A stretch of 64,000 bases of DNA from Arthrobacter sp. Bi83 (lineage in GTDB: Bacteria; Actinomycetota; Actinomycetes; Actinomycetales; Micrococcaceae), in the NCBI RefSeq assembly GCF_918698095.1, contig NZ_CAKKLY010000016.1:24110-88109 (forward strand), in the 5' to 3' direction. This document shows positions 35,920 through 44,662 of the stretch, piece after piece. The translations under genes were made by a program, and so were the position numbers. The notes under the pieces were generated by a model. That model searched no databases and had not been told where the DNA came from. It was given only the letters and a program-made list of their open reading frames with translations. The first letter of the stretch is position 1; each line of letters opens with the position of its first letter.

Positions 35920-36663
35920 ATGGCCGTCCATGCCCATACGCCGCGCGGGAACCCGGCCGGTGGCAGCGTCGGCGGGCGCCCGCACCTCACTGCCGTCCCG
36001 GACCGGAACTCAGGCGCGCCCGGGTTCAAGGCGCGGGGCTTGGCCGTCTGGGTAACCGCCGGGCCCGGGCAGGACATTGATGAGGCTGTTCTCACCCGCG
36101 CCGCCGAGCTGGTGCTCGCGCGTGCCCTGAAGATTGCTCCGGAGGCGGAAGTCCACTGGCCTGCCGCCGGAGCTGCAACGTCCGCCGCCGGTTCGTTCCC
36201 GTCCGGGAAGCCCCCAGGGGAGGGGGCACCCCACGGGACGCCCGACGGCGGCACTCCCGCGCCGTTGTCGTCCTCCCCGGAGGACTCCCCGCAACTGGAC
36301 GACGGCGGCGCACCCCACCTCCCGCCGTCGGGCGGCCCCGTCAGCCGGGTCGCCGTGGACCTCGCGAAAGGCGAGGTGCTGCTGGACGGCAGGCCGGTGC
36401 CGCTCACCGGCGTCGAGTTCAAGCTGCTGCGCTACCTCGTGGAAAACTGCTCGCGGGCCATCGGCCGCGAGGAGCTGCGGGTGTTCCTGGAATCGTTCGA
36501 CAGCCCCGGGGCGGCCACCCGCTCCATCGACGTCTACGTGGGCCGGGTGCGGCGCAAACTGCGCGGCGGCCGGCACGCGATCGCCACGGTGCGGGGCGGC
36601 GGCTACCAGTTCATCCCCGGCCCGGGCGCCACCGTCCGCGGCCCGGCGGAATACAGTATCTAG
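35920..36663 (+). CDS. Winged-helix transcriptional regulator without receiver domain
   Basis: The C-terminal ~100 of 247 residues form an OmpR/PhoB-type winged helix: LTGVEFKLLRYLVENCSRAIGREELR, RSIDVYVGRVRRKLRGG and TVRGGGYQFIPG. The N-terminal half has no phospho-acceptor receiver domain. It consists of a short alpha/beta piece (GLAVWVTAGPGQDIDEAVL) and a Pro/Gly/Ser-rich linker of about 70 residues. This one-component layout occurs in actinobacteria with unclear signals. It follows allB by 11 bases, so it may be co-transcribed and regulate the glyoxylate/allantoin genes, but direct evidence is lacking. Confidence 0.82.
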   Translation: MAVHAHTPRGNPAGGSVGGRPHLTAVPDRNSGAPGFKARGLAVWVTAGPGQDIDEAVLTRAAELVLARALKIAPEAEVHWPAAGAATSAAGSFPSGKPPGEGAPHGTPDGGTPAPLSSSPEDSPQLDDGGAPHLPPSGGPVSRVAVDLAKGEVLLDGRPVPLTGVEFKLLRYLVENCSRAIGREELRVFLESFDSPGAATRSIDVYVGRVRRKLRGGRHAIATVRGGGYQFIPGPGATVRGPAEYSI

Positions 36664-36737
36664 CTAGGCTGTTATCCAATTCAGCCCTTGATTCTTCCAC
36701 CAGCTTTTGTTTCGCAAGATCCATCCGAAGGAATGCC

Positions 36738-37217
36738 ATGAGCCCCAAACTGACCACCAAGCTCCAGCCCGGAACCCAGGCCCCGGACTTCACCCTGCCG
36801 GACGCTGAAGGCAAGCAGACCTCGCTGGCCGATTACCGGGGCAAGAACGTCATCGTGTACTTCTACCCCGAGGCGGCCACCCCCGGCTGCACCACCGAGG
36901 CCTGCGACTTCCGCGACAACCTGGCCACCTTCCAGGGCTCCGGCTACGAGGTCCTGGGCGTCTCCCCCGACGCCCCGGACAAGCTGTCCCACTTCACCGG
37001 CGACTTCGCCCTGACCTTCCCGCTGCTGGCCGACGAGGACCACTCCGTCGCACTGGCCTACGGCGCCTGGGGCGAGAAGCTCGTGGACGGGGAGGTCCGC
37101 GAGGGCATCGTCCGCTCCACCGTGGTTCTTGATCCCGAGGGCAAGGTGCGCCTCGCCCAGTACCAGGTCAAGGCCCAGGGCCACGTCCAGGCGCTGAAGG
37201 AATCTCTGGGCGTCTAA
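36738..37217 (+). CDS. bcp: Thioredoxin-dependent peroxiredoxin (Bcp/PrxQ type)
   Basis: Cytosolic peroxidase of 159 residues that reduces hydroperoxides. PGCTTEACDFRD places the peroxidatic Cys at 51 and the resolving Cys at 56, the five-residue spacing of atypical 2-Cys PrxQ enzymes. APDFTLPD and the Arg in VRSTVVLDPEG are also present. It has its own ribosome site (GAAGGAAT). The stop is followed by a 32-bp-period inverted repeat array separating it from a convergent gene. It is not functionally tied to the neighbouring allantoin genes as far as can be seen. Confidence 0.94.
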   Translation: MSPKLTTKLQPGTQAPDFTLPDAEGKQTSLADYRGKNVIVYFYPEAATPGCTTEACDFRDNLATFQGSGYEVLGVSPDAPDKLSHFTGDFALTFPLLADEDHSVALAYGAWGEKLVDGEVREGIVRSTVVLDPEGKVRLAQYQVKAQGHVQALKESLGV

Positions 37218-37218
37218 A

Positions 37219-37402
37219 CGCTCTCTCACCTCCTGCACGTTCCAGGCCGACGCTCTCTCACCTCCTGCACGTTCCAGGCCGACGCTCTCTCACCTCCTGC
37301 AACAAAAACCGGAACGCTCTCTCATCTGGTGAGAGAGCGTTCCGGTTTAAGCGACGGGTGGTGACAGAGCGTTCCGGTTTAAGCGACGGGTGGTGAGAGA
37401 GG
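37219..37402. repeat. Intergenic 32-bp-period inverted repeat array, copy 1
   Basis: The core CGCTCTCTCA recurs at 37219, 37251, 37283 and 37315, exactly 32 bases apart. The complement GAGAGAGCG-type core then starts at 37331, 37363 and 37395, again with 32-base steps. The central switch is a perfect 19-bp hairpin (37306-37324 with 37330-37348) with a 5-base loop, flanked by A- and T-rich bases, which should terminate transcription of bcp and of the convergent gene. The repeat family recurs at three other convergent gene junctions in the window. Confidence 0.92.
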
Positions 37403-37422
37403 GCTGCCTGGGCTCAGCCGTG

Positions 37423-38379
37423 TTACGGACCGGCGGTCAGCTCCGGCTGCCTGACCTGCGCCGGGGTGAAGCGGGCGCCGGCGTCGGGAAAGCCCGGAAC
37501 CGCAATGCGCGCGTGGCTATGGACTTCAGTCACGGTGTCCCGCGTGTGCTCGGCGATTTTGGCCATGGTGGTGACCCACATCCCGTCCATGGCTTTGACT
37601 CGGTTGATCAGCTGCTCCAAGGCCACCGCCTTTGAGGGCCGGCCGGAGATGAACGGATGGTTCGTCAGCACGAAACAGCTCCCGGCCGCATGGTGTGCCT
37701 CTGCCTCCAGCGTCCACATTTCGAGGACCTTGGCGGGGCTTTCAATGACTCCGCTGCCGGTCACCCCCGGATAGAAGGCGTACTGCTCCCAGTCGTCCAG
37801 TGCCCAGTCAACAGGTATTTCGACCAGATCCCTGGAGTCGCCGTCGGCGACGCTGAAGCGGTACGGTGCGTCGCCGTCGAGCAGGCTTGAGTCGTAGAGG
37901 AAGCCGCGGTCAGCCAGGAGAGCCGGCGAGTGCCAGTTCAGCTCCCACCAGGGAGCGCGGTAGCCGACCGGCCGCACGCCCGCAACGTTGGCCAGTGCTT
38001 CCAGCCCGCGGTCGATGTACCGCGCCTCGGTGTCGGCGTCGATGCCCTGCATGGGTTCGTGGAGGTAGCCGTGGTGGGCGATCTCATGTCCTGCATCCGC
38101 GATCCGGCGCACCACGTCGGGGTAGCTTTCCGCGGTAAAACCCGGGATGAAGAACGTGGCCTGGATGTCCTGCCGTTCGAGGATCTGCAACAGCCTGGGG
38201 ACCGCAACCTTGGGCCCGTACGACTGGTGCGTCATGAGCGACATCCGGCGCGTGCTGGCGGGGTCATGGGCAATGGTGCACGATTCGGCGTCGACGTCGA
38301 ACGTGAACGAGGCGGCTGCCCGGTACCCTTCGGGCCAGGTGATGGGATGGGCGGAGTCTGCGAAGGCAGGGAATTCCAT
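37423..38379 (-). CDS. Polysaccharide deacetylase-fold amidohydrolase (PuuE-like possible)
   Basis: NodB-fold hydrolase of 318 residues. The metal motif Asp is in FTFDVDAES near residue 28. The two His are in HEIAHHGYLHEPMQG near 98, and the RAPWWE and LTNHPF segments near 142 and 245 match the family. No signal peptide is present, so a cytosolic substrate is likely. Cytosolic NodB-fold proteins next to NCS1 permeases include the PuuE-type allantoinases and related cyclic amide hydrolases, which would fit the neighbouring allantoinase operon. It is co-directional with the NCS1 permease gene, 13 bases downstream of it. The assignment to purine catabolism is inference. Confidence 0.78.
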   Translation of the reverse strand: MEFPAFADSAHPITWPEGYRAAASFTFDVDAESCTIAHDPASTRRMSLMTHQSYGPKVAVPRLLQILERQDIQATFFIPGFTAESYPDVVRRIADAGHEIAHHGYLHEPMQGIDADTEARYIDRGLEALANVAGVRPVGYRAPWWELNWHSPALLADRGFLYDSSLLDGDAPYRFSVADGDSRDLVEIPVDWALDDWEQYAFYPGVTGSGVIESPAKVLEMWTLEAEAHHAAGSCFVLTNHPFISGRPSKAVALEQLINRVKAMDGMWVTTMAKIAEHTRDTVTEVHSHARIAVPGFPDAGARFTPAQVRQPELTAGP

Positions 38380-38392
38380 GGTCCGTTCCTTT

Positions 38393-39916
38393 CTAGAGGG
38401 CGGCAGTGGTTGTTGACGGGAGGGCTACTGTCTCCTGGACGGCTGCCGGGACCGGCTGCGATCCGGCGTCGGCCAGAAACCTGCGGTGGACCCGGGGGCC
38501 AAGAACCGCGTAGCACGCGGCGCTGCTGAGGCCACCCGCGAGCCAGGACAGGTCCCAGCCGCCCAAGGCCACGGCGATGGGGCCCTGCATCACCGGGATC
38601 AGCCCGTACATGAACAGCCAGGTGGCGAAGATGCCAACCAGGAGGGATACAACGCCGGCCCAGTTGATGCCGGGGAGCCGCCTGGTGCCCACACTGTCGA
38701 ACAGCCGTCCGCCGTCGGCTGGCCAGCGCTTCTCGATCCAGAAATAATGCACAAGCATGACGCCGCCCCAGGCAGCCACCCAGGCCACGAGCCCGATCAG
38801 CCATGCATCCAGGACAGAGGCGAAGTCCTCCTGGAAGATGAAGAATACGACGGCGGCCAGCGAGAAGACGCCGACGAACAGGTTCAGCTTGCGGCGGCTG
38901 ATGGTGATGTCGAGCGCCTGAGTGGCGACGGAGAAGGTGTAGATGTTCAGGATGTTGGTGGCGATGGGCCCGTGCAGGACCATCAGGAGCACCGGGAGCG
39001 CCATGACCCCGAAGTTCTGGACTATGAGCTTTCCGGGGTCGATCTCGCCGCTGTTGGTGGCGAGGCTGGCTCCCAGGATTCCGAGCCAGACGACGGGGAT
39101 GAACTGGCCGAGGACCGACGCGAGGTAGACCTTGCGCTTTGGCACTTCGGTGCTGACGAACCGGGAGTAGTCGGCGGCGTACGTGAACCAGGTGATCCCC
39201 CAGCCAATGCCGATCGCCGTCATGACCGCGCTCATCGCGGCGATCCGCTCCGAGCCTTCGAGGATATTGCCGGCCGGTCCTGCGTAGGACCAGTTGATCT
39301 TCATCCCGAACCAGGCGACGGCGGACATCACCGCGAGGATGATGATGGTTGGCGGTACGGTCCATTTTTCAAACGCGGCAATGGCCTTGTAGCCGAACCA
39401 GGCGATGGCCACCTGCGCTGCCATGATGGTGGTGGCGACGCCGATCTTCCATCCGTAGTTGTGGGCTGTCGGGTCGACCCAGCCGAGCGTCCCGAAGAGC
39501 GCCATCACGAGGTCCAGGATGATCCAGGTGTTCACTGCGCACCAGCCGATCACCAGCAGCGCCTGGATGGAGGCGGGCAAGTAGTTTCCGCGCCGGCCGA
39601 ACGCCGCGCGGGCCAGCACCATGCCGGTGGCGCCGGTCTTCTGGCCGAGCAGTACAAAGCAACCGAACAGCAGCATTCCGATGAGGTTGCCCAAGACAAG
39701 GACAGTGACGGTGTCGGCAAAGCCGAGCCCGAGGTGGATGCCGAGGGCGCCGAGGACCCAGTTGATGGGTGCCAGGTTGGCGCCGGCCCAGATCCAGAAC
39801 TGTCCGGAGACTTTCCTGGTCCGCTGGGATTCCGGAATGGGCTGGAGCCAGGCTTCGACATCATTGTCGGCTGCCGGCACTGGGCCGTCCGCGGCTGCAG
39901 TGGAGTGGTTGTGCAT
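38393..39916 (-). CDS. NCS1 family purine/pyrimidine/hydantoin-type permease
   Basis: Twelve-helix nucleobase:cation symporter of 507 residues, CodB/PucI-like. The N-terminal WIWAGANLAPINWVLGALG is the typical first helix region. GWCAVNTWIILD, TWFTYAADYSRFV and the C-terminal WLFMYGLIPVMQGPIAVALGG are also family-like. Substrates of this family include cytosine, allantoin, uracil and hydantoins. Proximity to allantoinase, a PucR-type regulator and a NodB-fold hydrolase suggests a purine-derived ureide. It is divergent from the PucR gene and has a TTGTTG/CATAAT promoter-like pair upstream. A very long frame on the opposite strand overlapping it is spurious. Confidence 0.9.
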   Translation of the reverse strand: MHNHSTAAADGPVPAADNDVEAWLQPIPESQRTRKVSGQFWIWAGANLAPINWVLGALGIHLGLGFADTVTVLVLGNLIGMLLFGCFVLLGQKTGATGMVLARAAFGRRGNYLPASIQALLVIGWCAVNTWIILDLVMALFGTLGWVDPTAHNYGWKIGVATTIMAAQVAIAWFGYKAIAAFEKWTVPPTIIILAVMSAVAWFGMKINWSYAGPAGNILEGSERIAAMSAVMTAIGIGWGITWFTYAADYSRFVSTEVPKRKVYLASVLGQFIPVVWLGILGASLATNSGEIDPGKLIVQNFGVMALPVLLMVLHGPIATNILNIYTFSVATQALDITISRRKLNLFVGVFSLAAVVFFIFQEDFASVLDAWLIGLVAWVAAWGGVMLVHYFWIEKRWPADGGRLFDSVGTRRLPGINWAGVVSLLVGIFATWLFMYGLIPVMQGPIAVALGGWDLSWLAGGLSSAACYAVLGPRVHRRFLADAGSQPVPAAVQETVALPSTTTAAL

Positions 39917-40024
39917 GGGGGCCTCCGTAGGGGGAAGGGGGATACCGCCAGATTATGTGTCACAGGCCACAGTCAACAAGATACTATGTGTACAACACAA
40001 CGCTCATCTACGTTACGGATCGTA

Positions 40025-41602
40025 ATGCCTGTATTGCTCGCCGACGTGCTTAAGCACCCCACCCTCACGGCCGCTGATCCCGTGATCCGCGCCGGGGCAG
40101 GTGCAGCGTCGGGTACACAACTGCGCTGGGTCCATTCGAGTGAGGTACTGGACATTGCGCCGTTACTTAGCGGCGGTGAACTGCTTCTCACCGGGGGTGA
40201 TGCCCTGGTCTCAGCCACGGACGGCCGGCGCGTGGAGTACGTCCGACAGCTGGCTGAACGCGGCGTCGGCGCCCTAGCCGTGGAGACAGGCCAGACCCTC
40301 GCGTCGCTTCCGTCCTCGATGATCCGGGCCGCCGAAGAAGCCGGGCTGCCCCTCATTGAATTCCGCAAAGTAGTGCCGTTCGTGGGCATCATGCAGGCCA
40401 TCAACTCGATGCTGGTCAGCGAATCGGTGGCACACCTGCGCCGCGCGGACGAGGCCAGCCACGCCATGGCCGTGGAACTGGCCCACGGGAGCAGCCTGGA
40501 CCGGATTCTCGCCGTGCTGGCCGGGATCATTGAAGCGACGCTGGAACTCTCGTCGGTGTCCGGTGTGACACTGGGAACCGCCGCCCCGGCAAGTGACGGT
40601 TCCGCCGGTTCCATTCCGGCGGACGGTTCCGGGCCCGACGAACGGCGCGAAAACGCGGTGGGGACCGGCACGGATGGAACGCCGATCAATATCGACGTCC
40701 CCGTCCGCGGCGTGCCCTCCGCCAGGCTGGCAATCAATGTCCCGGCCCATGGCGACGTCAATTTGGCACGCGTTGCCGGCGGGCGGTGCGTTGACATCCT
40801 TTCGCTGGCGCTGCTGCAACGGATGCCACCCGGCCTGAAAGAGGTCGCAGGGACCGCGCTGCTGCGCGCTGTCAGCTCCGGCAGTCAGCCCTGGCGGCTG
40901 CAACAGCTCTCTCCGACTGCCGGGATTCCGGCCTCGGCAACTGTGGTCGCCATCGTCGTCAGGACGTCCACGTCCCAACAGTTACGCGCCGCAATGGACA
41001 AGATCCTGAAGCGCTCAGCCCAGCAGAGCGCCAGCTATGTGGATAATTCAGAGCTTCTTGCCCTCGCAGCCCTTCCTATTGACGGCGCCTCCGCCGCACG
41101 GGCGGAACTCGTGGCGGCCTTGCAGGAACTCCCTGTGGAGGCCGGAACCATGACGGCGGTGGGCCCCCTGGCTGCCGGGATCATAAACGCACCGTGGTCG
41201 CTGTCGGAGGCGAAATGCGCCCTGGACCTGGTGGTGAACGCATCACTCCGAGCGGCGAGGCTGCCGTCGGAATCCGCAGATGTGGTGGTCGACGTCGAAA
41301 ACCTCGCCGTGGAGCGAATGGCTGTGCAGCACCTGGACCAGGGGGCACGGCAGGACTTTGTGCGCCAGCAACTTGGACCCGTACTGGAGCACGACGAGCG
41401 GCGGAACTCCCAGCTGCTGACAACCCTGGCCATCTGGCTCGACTCCGGCTGCAATACGGCGCAGGCCGCGAGGGAACTTCACGTGGAGCGGCAGTCGATG
41501 CATCACCGGCTGCAGCGGATTTTTGAATTGTGCGGCGGAGATCCGCGGGGAACCGGCCGGCTCGCAGCCCTGCATCTGGCCACCCGGCTGGCCGTCCTGT
41601 AG
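40025..41602 (+). CDS. PucR family transcriptional regulator
   Basis: A 525-residue one-component regulator. The PucR N-terminal domain is present (LLADVLKHPTLTAADPVIRAG, LRWVHSSEVLDIAPLLSGGELLLTGG), followed by a central region, and the C-terminal PucR HTH (LDSGCNTAQAARELHVERQSMHHRLQRI). Such proteins control purine catabolism or related degradation genes in Gram-positive bacteria. The ATG at 40025 starts right at the family N-terminus; an ATG at 39986 would add 13 residues. The frame continues far upstream over the permease gene on the other strand, which is a high-GC artefact. The gene is divergent from the permease/hydrolase pair, its probable target. Confidence 0.9.
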   Translation: MPVLLADVLKHPTLTAADPVIRAGAGAASGTQLRWVHSSEVLDIAPLLSGGELLLTGGDALVSATDGRRVEYVRQLAERGVGALAVETGQTLASLPSSMIRAAEEAGLPLIEFRKVVPFVGIMQAINSMLVSESVAHLRRADEASHAMAVELAHGSSLDRILAVLAGIIEATLELSSVSGVTLGTAAPASDGSAGSIPADGSGPDERRENAVGTGTDGTPINIDVPVRGVPSARLAINVPAHGDVNLARVAGGRCVDILSLALLQRMPPGLKEVAGTALLRAVSSGSQPWRLQQLSPTAGIPASATVVAIVVRTSTSQQLRAAMDKILKRSAQQSASYVDNSELLALAALPIDGASAARAELVAALQELPVEAGTMTAVGPLAAGIINAPWSLSEAKCALDLVVNASLRAARLPSESADVVVDVENLAVERMAVQHLDQGARQDFVRQQLGPVLEHDERRNSQLLTTLAIWLDSGCNTAQAARELHVERQSMHHRLQRIFELCGGDPRGTGRLAALHLATRLAVL

Positions 41603-41615
41603 CCCCGGCGGGATG

Positions 41616-41750
41616 GACGCTCTCTCACCTTTCGCAACAAAAATAGGGACGCTCTCGCACTTCCCCCAAGGAAGTGAGAGAGCGTCCCGGCTTAGGCGAC
41701 AGGAAGTGAGAGAGCGTCCCGGCTTAAGCGACAGGAAGTGAGAGAGCGTC
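41616..41750. repeat. Intergenic 32-bp-period inverted repeat array, copy 2
   Basis: Forward cores (GACGCTCTCTCAC or variants) start at 41616 and 41648. Inverted cores (GTGAGAGAGCGTC) start at 41674, 41706 and 41738. All like-oriented neighbours are 32 bases apart. A 19-bp stem with one mismatch (41646-41664 with 41670-41688) and a 5-base loop forms the switch. It fills the whole gap between the PucR and purU genes, which converge. The linker CGGCTTAAGCGACAGG differs slightly from that of copy 1. Confidence 0.92.
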
Positions 41751-41753
41751 CAG

Positions 41754-42650
41754 TCAGCGGAGCACCACTGTCCTGTTGCCCTGCAGGATCACGCGGCCCT
41801 CGCAGTGCCAGCGGACGGCGTTGCTGAGCGCCTTGCATTCGGTGTCGCGGCCGGCGGCCACCAGGTCCTCCGGGCCGTACGTGTGGTCAACCTCCACCAC
41901 TTGCTGGGAGATGATGGGCCCCTCGTCGAGCTCGCCGTTGACGTAGTGTGCTGTAGCCCCCACCGTTTTCACCCCGCGGGCGTAGGCCTGGTGGTAAGGC
42001 TTGGCGCCCTTGAAGCTGGGCAGGAATGAGTGGTGGATGTTGATGGCACGCCCGTCCAGCTTGCGGGTGAGCGCGTCGCTGAGGACCTGCATGTAGCGCG
42101 CCAGCACCACCAGTTCCACATCGAACTCGTCCACGAGCTCCAGCAGCCGTGCCTCCGCGGAAGGCTTGGTAGCGGCGGTGACGGGCACGTGGAAGAACGG
42201 GATACCGTGCCATTCCACGAGGGTCTGGTGGTCGGTGTGGTTCGAAACAACGGCCACCACCTCCACCGGAAGTTCGCCGATCCTGGCGCGGAACAGCAGG
42301 TCGTTGAGGCAGTGCCCGAACTTCGACACCATGATCAGCACGCGCCGCTTGGAGCCGTGCGGCTCCAGCCGCCAGCTCATCCCGAAGCGTTCCGCCACCG
42401 GGCCAAAAGCGGCCCGCAGGGTGTCCGCGGTGGACACATCCCCGTCGGACGCAAAGTGCACCCGCATGAAGAAGTGCCCTTCGGAGCGCTCGCCGAACTG
42501 CTGGTTGTCGATGATGTCGCAGCCGTGTTCCAACAGGAAGCCGGAGACGGCGTGCACAATGCCAGGCGACTCCCGGCAGTCCAGCGTGAGGACATGCTCC
42601 ACGGTGGTCGCGGTCGGACCGGTAAAGGATTCAGTCTCGATGGCAGTCAT
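41754..42650 (-). CDS. purU: Formyltetrahydrofolate deformylase
   Basis: Hydrolyses 10-formyl-tetrahydrofolate to formate and tetrahydrofolate. The 298-residue product has an N-terminal ACT domain (VLTLDCRESPGIVHAVSGFL) and a C-terminal formyltransferase-like domain. The latter carries HGIPFFHVPV, the NIHHSFLPSFKGAKPYHQA loop with catalytic His, and the Asp in VNGELDEGPI. It ends the glyA-sox-sdaA operon (3 bases after the sdaA stop), where it would drain the C1 folate pool produced by sarcosine oxidation to formate. Confidence 0.95.
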   Translation of the reverse strand: MTAIETESFTGPTATTVEHVLTLDCRESPGIVHAVSGFLLEHGCDIIDNQQFGERSEGHFFMRVHFASDGDVSTADTLRAAFGPVAERFGMSWRLEPHGSKRRVLIMVSKFGHCLNDLLFRARIGELPVEVVAVVSNHTDHQTLVEWHGIPFFHVPVTAATKPSAEARLLELVDEFDVELVVLARYMQVLSDALTRKLDGRAINIHHSFLPSFKGAKPYHQAYARGVKTVGATAHYVNGELDEGPIISQQVVEVDHTYGPEDLVAAGRDTECKALSNAVRWHCEGRVILQGNRTVVLR

Positions 42651-42653
42651 GGC

Positions 42654-44027
42654 TCAGCACTCGATCACATTCACGGCGAGGCCCCCGCGGGAGGTCTCCT
42701 TGTATTTGGTTTTCATGTCCGCTCCTGTCTCACGCATGGTTTTGATGGCTTTATCCAGCGACACCTTGTGGCTGCCGTCGCCGTGCAGCGCCAGCCGCGC
42801 GGCGTTGATCGCCTTCACGCTGGCGATCGCATTCCGTTCGATGCAGGGGATCTGCACCAGGCCGCCCACTGGATCGCAGGTCAGGCCAAGGTTGTGTTCG
42901 ATCCCCACCTCGGCGGCGTTTTCCACCTGTTCGGGGGTGCCGCCGAGGACCTCGCACAGCCCGGCGGCCGCCATGGAGCAGGCCGAGCCCACTTCGCCCT
43001 GGCAGCCCACTTCAGCGCCGGAGATGGAGGCGTTGATCTTGAAAAGAATCCCGACGGCGGCCGCCGCCAGCAGGAAGCGGACCACACCGTCGTCGTCGGC
43101 TCCCGGAACAAACTTGACGTAGTAGTGCAGCACCGCCGGCACGATCCCGGCCGCGCCGTTGGTGGGGGCGGTGACGATCCGCCCGCCGGCGGCGTTTTCC
43201 TCGTTGACGGCGAGGGCGAAGAGGTTTACCCATTCCATGGCCCGGAGCGGATCGGTGACGCCGGTGTCCGCGGTCAGGGTGTTGAATAACGACGGCGCCC
43301 GGCGCCTTACGTTCAGACCGCCGGGAAGGATTCCTTCCGCGGTGCAGCCGTTGTCGACGCATTCGCGCATGACGGCCCAGAGTGCCAGCAGCTTCTCCCG
43401 GAGCTCCGCTTCGCTGCGCCACACGAGTTCGTTGGCGAGCATGACGTCGGAGATGGACATGCTTTCGCGGCGGCAGATCTCCAGGAGTTCGTCGGCCGTG
43501 GTGAAGGGGAAGGGGAGGACGGTGTCGTCGGCCACCACGTTGTCGCCGGGACCAACGGCGCCGTCAACCACGAAGCCGCCGCCGATGGAGTAGAAGCTCC
43601 GTTCGCTGAGCACGGCGCCGGCGTGGTTTAGCGCCCGGAAGGTCATGCCGTTGGGGTGCGCGGGCAGGGACTTGCGGCGGTGCAGCACCACGTCCTCGTC
43701 CCAGTTGAAGTCCACTCTGTGGTCCCCGCCGATCCGGAGTTCGGCGTCGAGGGCGGCCGCGGCCACCTGGTCGTCGGCCGTGGAGGTGTTCACCGTTTCC
43801 GGGTCCAGGCCCTGGAGGCCCAGCACCACGGCCTTGTCGGAGCCGTGGCCCCGGCCGGTGGCGCCGAGCGATCCGAACAGTTCGGCCTGGACCCTTGTGG
43901 TGGAGCTCAGGTGGCCATCACCTTTGAGTCCTTCGGCGAACAGCTTCGCCGCCCGCATCGGGCCGACCGTGTGCGACGACGACGGCCCGATGCCAACAGA
44001 GAACAGGTCCAGGGCGCTGAGCGCCAT
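42654..44027 (-). CDS. sdaA: L-serine ammonia-lyase (iron-sulfur, single chain)
   Basis: Converts L-serine to pyruvate and ammonia. The 457-residue product carries both domains of the [4Fe-4S] enzyme in one chain. [19 protein letters not shown] near the start is the beta domain signature. The cluster cysteines are in [21 protein letters not shown] and [16 protein letters not shown]. The start at 44027 overlaps the soxG stop and places the conserved [13 protein letters not shown] first; the open frame upstream belongs to soxG DNA read out of frame. In this operon it consumes the serine made by GlyA from sarcosine-derived glycine. Confidence 0.95.
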   Translation of the reverse strand: MALSALDLFSVGIGPSSSHTVGPMRAAKLFAEGLKGDGHLSSTTRVQAELFGSLGATGRGHGSDKAVVLGLQGLDPETVNTSTADDQVAAAALDAELRIGGDHRVDFNWDEDVVLHRRKSLPAHPNGMTFRALNHAGAVLSERSFYSIGGGFVVDGAVGPGDNVVADDTVLPFPFTTADELLEICRRESMSISDVMLANELVWRSEAELREKLLALWAVMRECVDNGCTAEGILPGGLNVRRRAPSLFNTLTADTGVTDPLRAMEWVNLFALAVNEENAAGGRIVTAPTNGAAGIVPAVLHYYVKFVPGADDDGVVRFLLAAAAVGILFKINASISGAEVGCQGEVGSACSMAAAGLCEVLGGTPEQVENAAEVGIEHNLGLTCDPVGGLVQIPCIERNAIASVKAINAARLALHGDGSHKVSLDKAIKTMRETGADMKTKYKETSRGGLAVNVIEC

Positions 44028-44662
44028 CAGGGCACCTCGGGGGAAGCGAACTCCCTCATGGCATCCAGGAGCCAGCGGCCCAGGAAGTCCGCGAACGAAG
44101 CCCGCGGGAACAGCCGGAAGCTGTCGTCCCCGGTCTTCAGGAGGGTGACCGGAATGTTCCCCACCTCCGTGGTCAGGGCCGTTCCCGGCGTGAAGCTCCG
44201 CGGGTGCAGGTCCAGGGCGCAGCCTTTCTCCAGCACGGCGCGGGCCCGGGGGCCGGAGAGCTCGAACGTGGTGCGGTTGGCGGACAAGTCCACCACCTGT
44301 CCCGGGGCATCGCCCAGGGCTGCGGTGAGCGAGCCGATCAGGTCCCCGCCCAGGGAGTCGTGGGCCTCTTCGGGGGCCACCACAAGGAATTCGGACGGGC
44401 CGAGCCACAGGACGCTGACGCCGTCCCTGCCGGTGACCTCGCCGCAGCGTGCCGGCAGGCCGCCGGCGACGGACGCGATCCTGGCGCCTTCCTCGGAGCT
44501 GGGGGCGACGCGGACGCCGGCCATGGTCTGGAACGGGCTCTCCTTGAGGACGACTGCCCCTGGTACGGAGCCGGCTTCGAGTGCCTGGGCCAGGTGGGAG
44601 GCCGGGCTGCGGCGGATTTCCCGGAGTCCATTGATGCCTGTGAGTGCTGCGGTGTTAGCCAT
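44027..44662 (-). CDS. soxG: Sarcosine oxidase gamma subunit
   Basis: Smallest-but-one subunit of the heterotetrameric sarcosine oxidase, 211 residues, with a GcvT-like fold: [46 protein letters not shown], then [21 protein letters not shown]. The ATG at 44662 (ANTAALTG) overlaps the end of soxA by eight bases and is more plausible than the earlier frame start inside soxA. It helps hold the alpha subunit's folate site. It is translated from the glyA-soxBDAG-sdaA-purU message. Confidence 0.92.
   Translation of the reverse strand: MANTAALTGINGLREIRRSPASHLAQALEAGSVPGAVVLKESPFQTMAGVRVAPSSEEGARIASVAGGLPARCGEVTGRDGVSVLWLGPSEFLVVAPEEAHDSLGGDLIGSLTAALGDAPGQVVDLSANRTTFELSGPRARAVLEKGCALDLHPRSFTPGTALTTEVGNIPVTLLKTGDDSFRLFPRASFADFLGRWLLDAMREFASPEVP

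Noticed and set aside
37219..37402. CRISPR array
   Set aside because: The regular 32-base spacing looks CRISPR-like, but the whole unit repeats, there are no unique spacers, orientation flips in the middle, and no cas genes are nearby.
38486..40024. Long forward frame extending the PucR gene upstream to over 1000 codons
   Set aside because: The extension lies opposite the well-supported NCS1 permease gene and has the skewed composition of a GC-rich antisense frame. The PucR family N-terminus starts at 40025 (or 39986).
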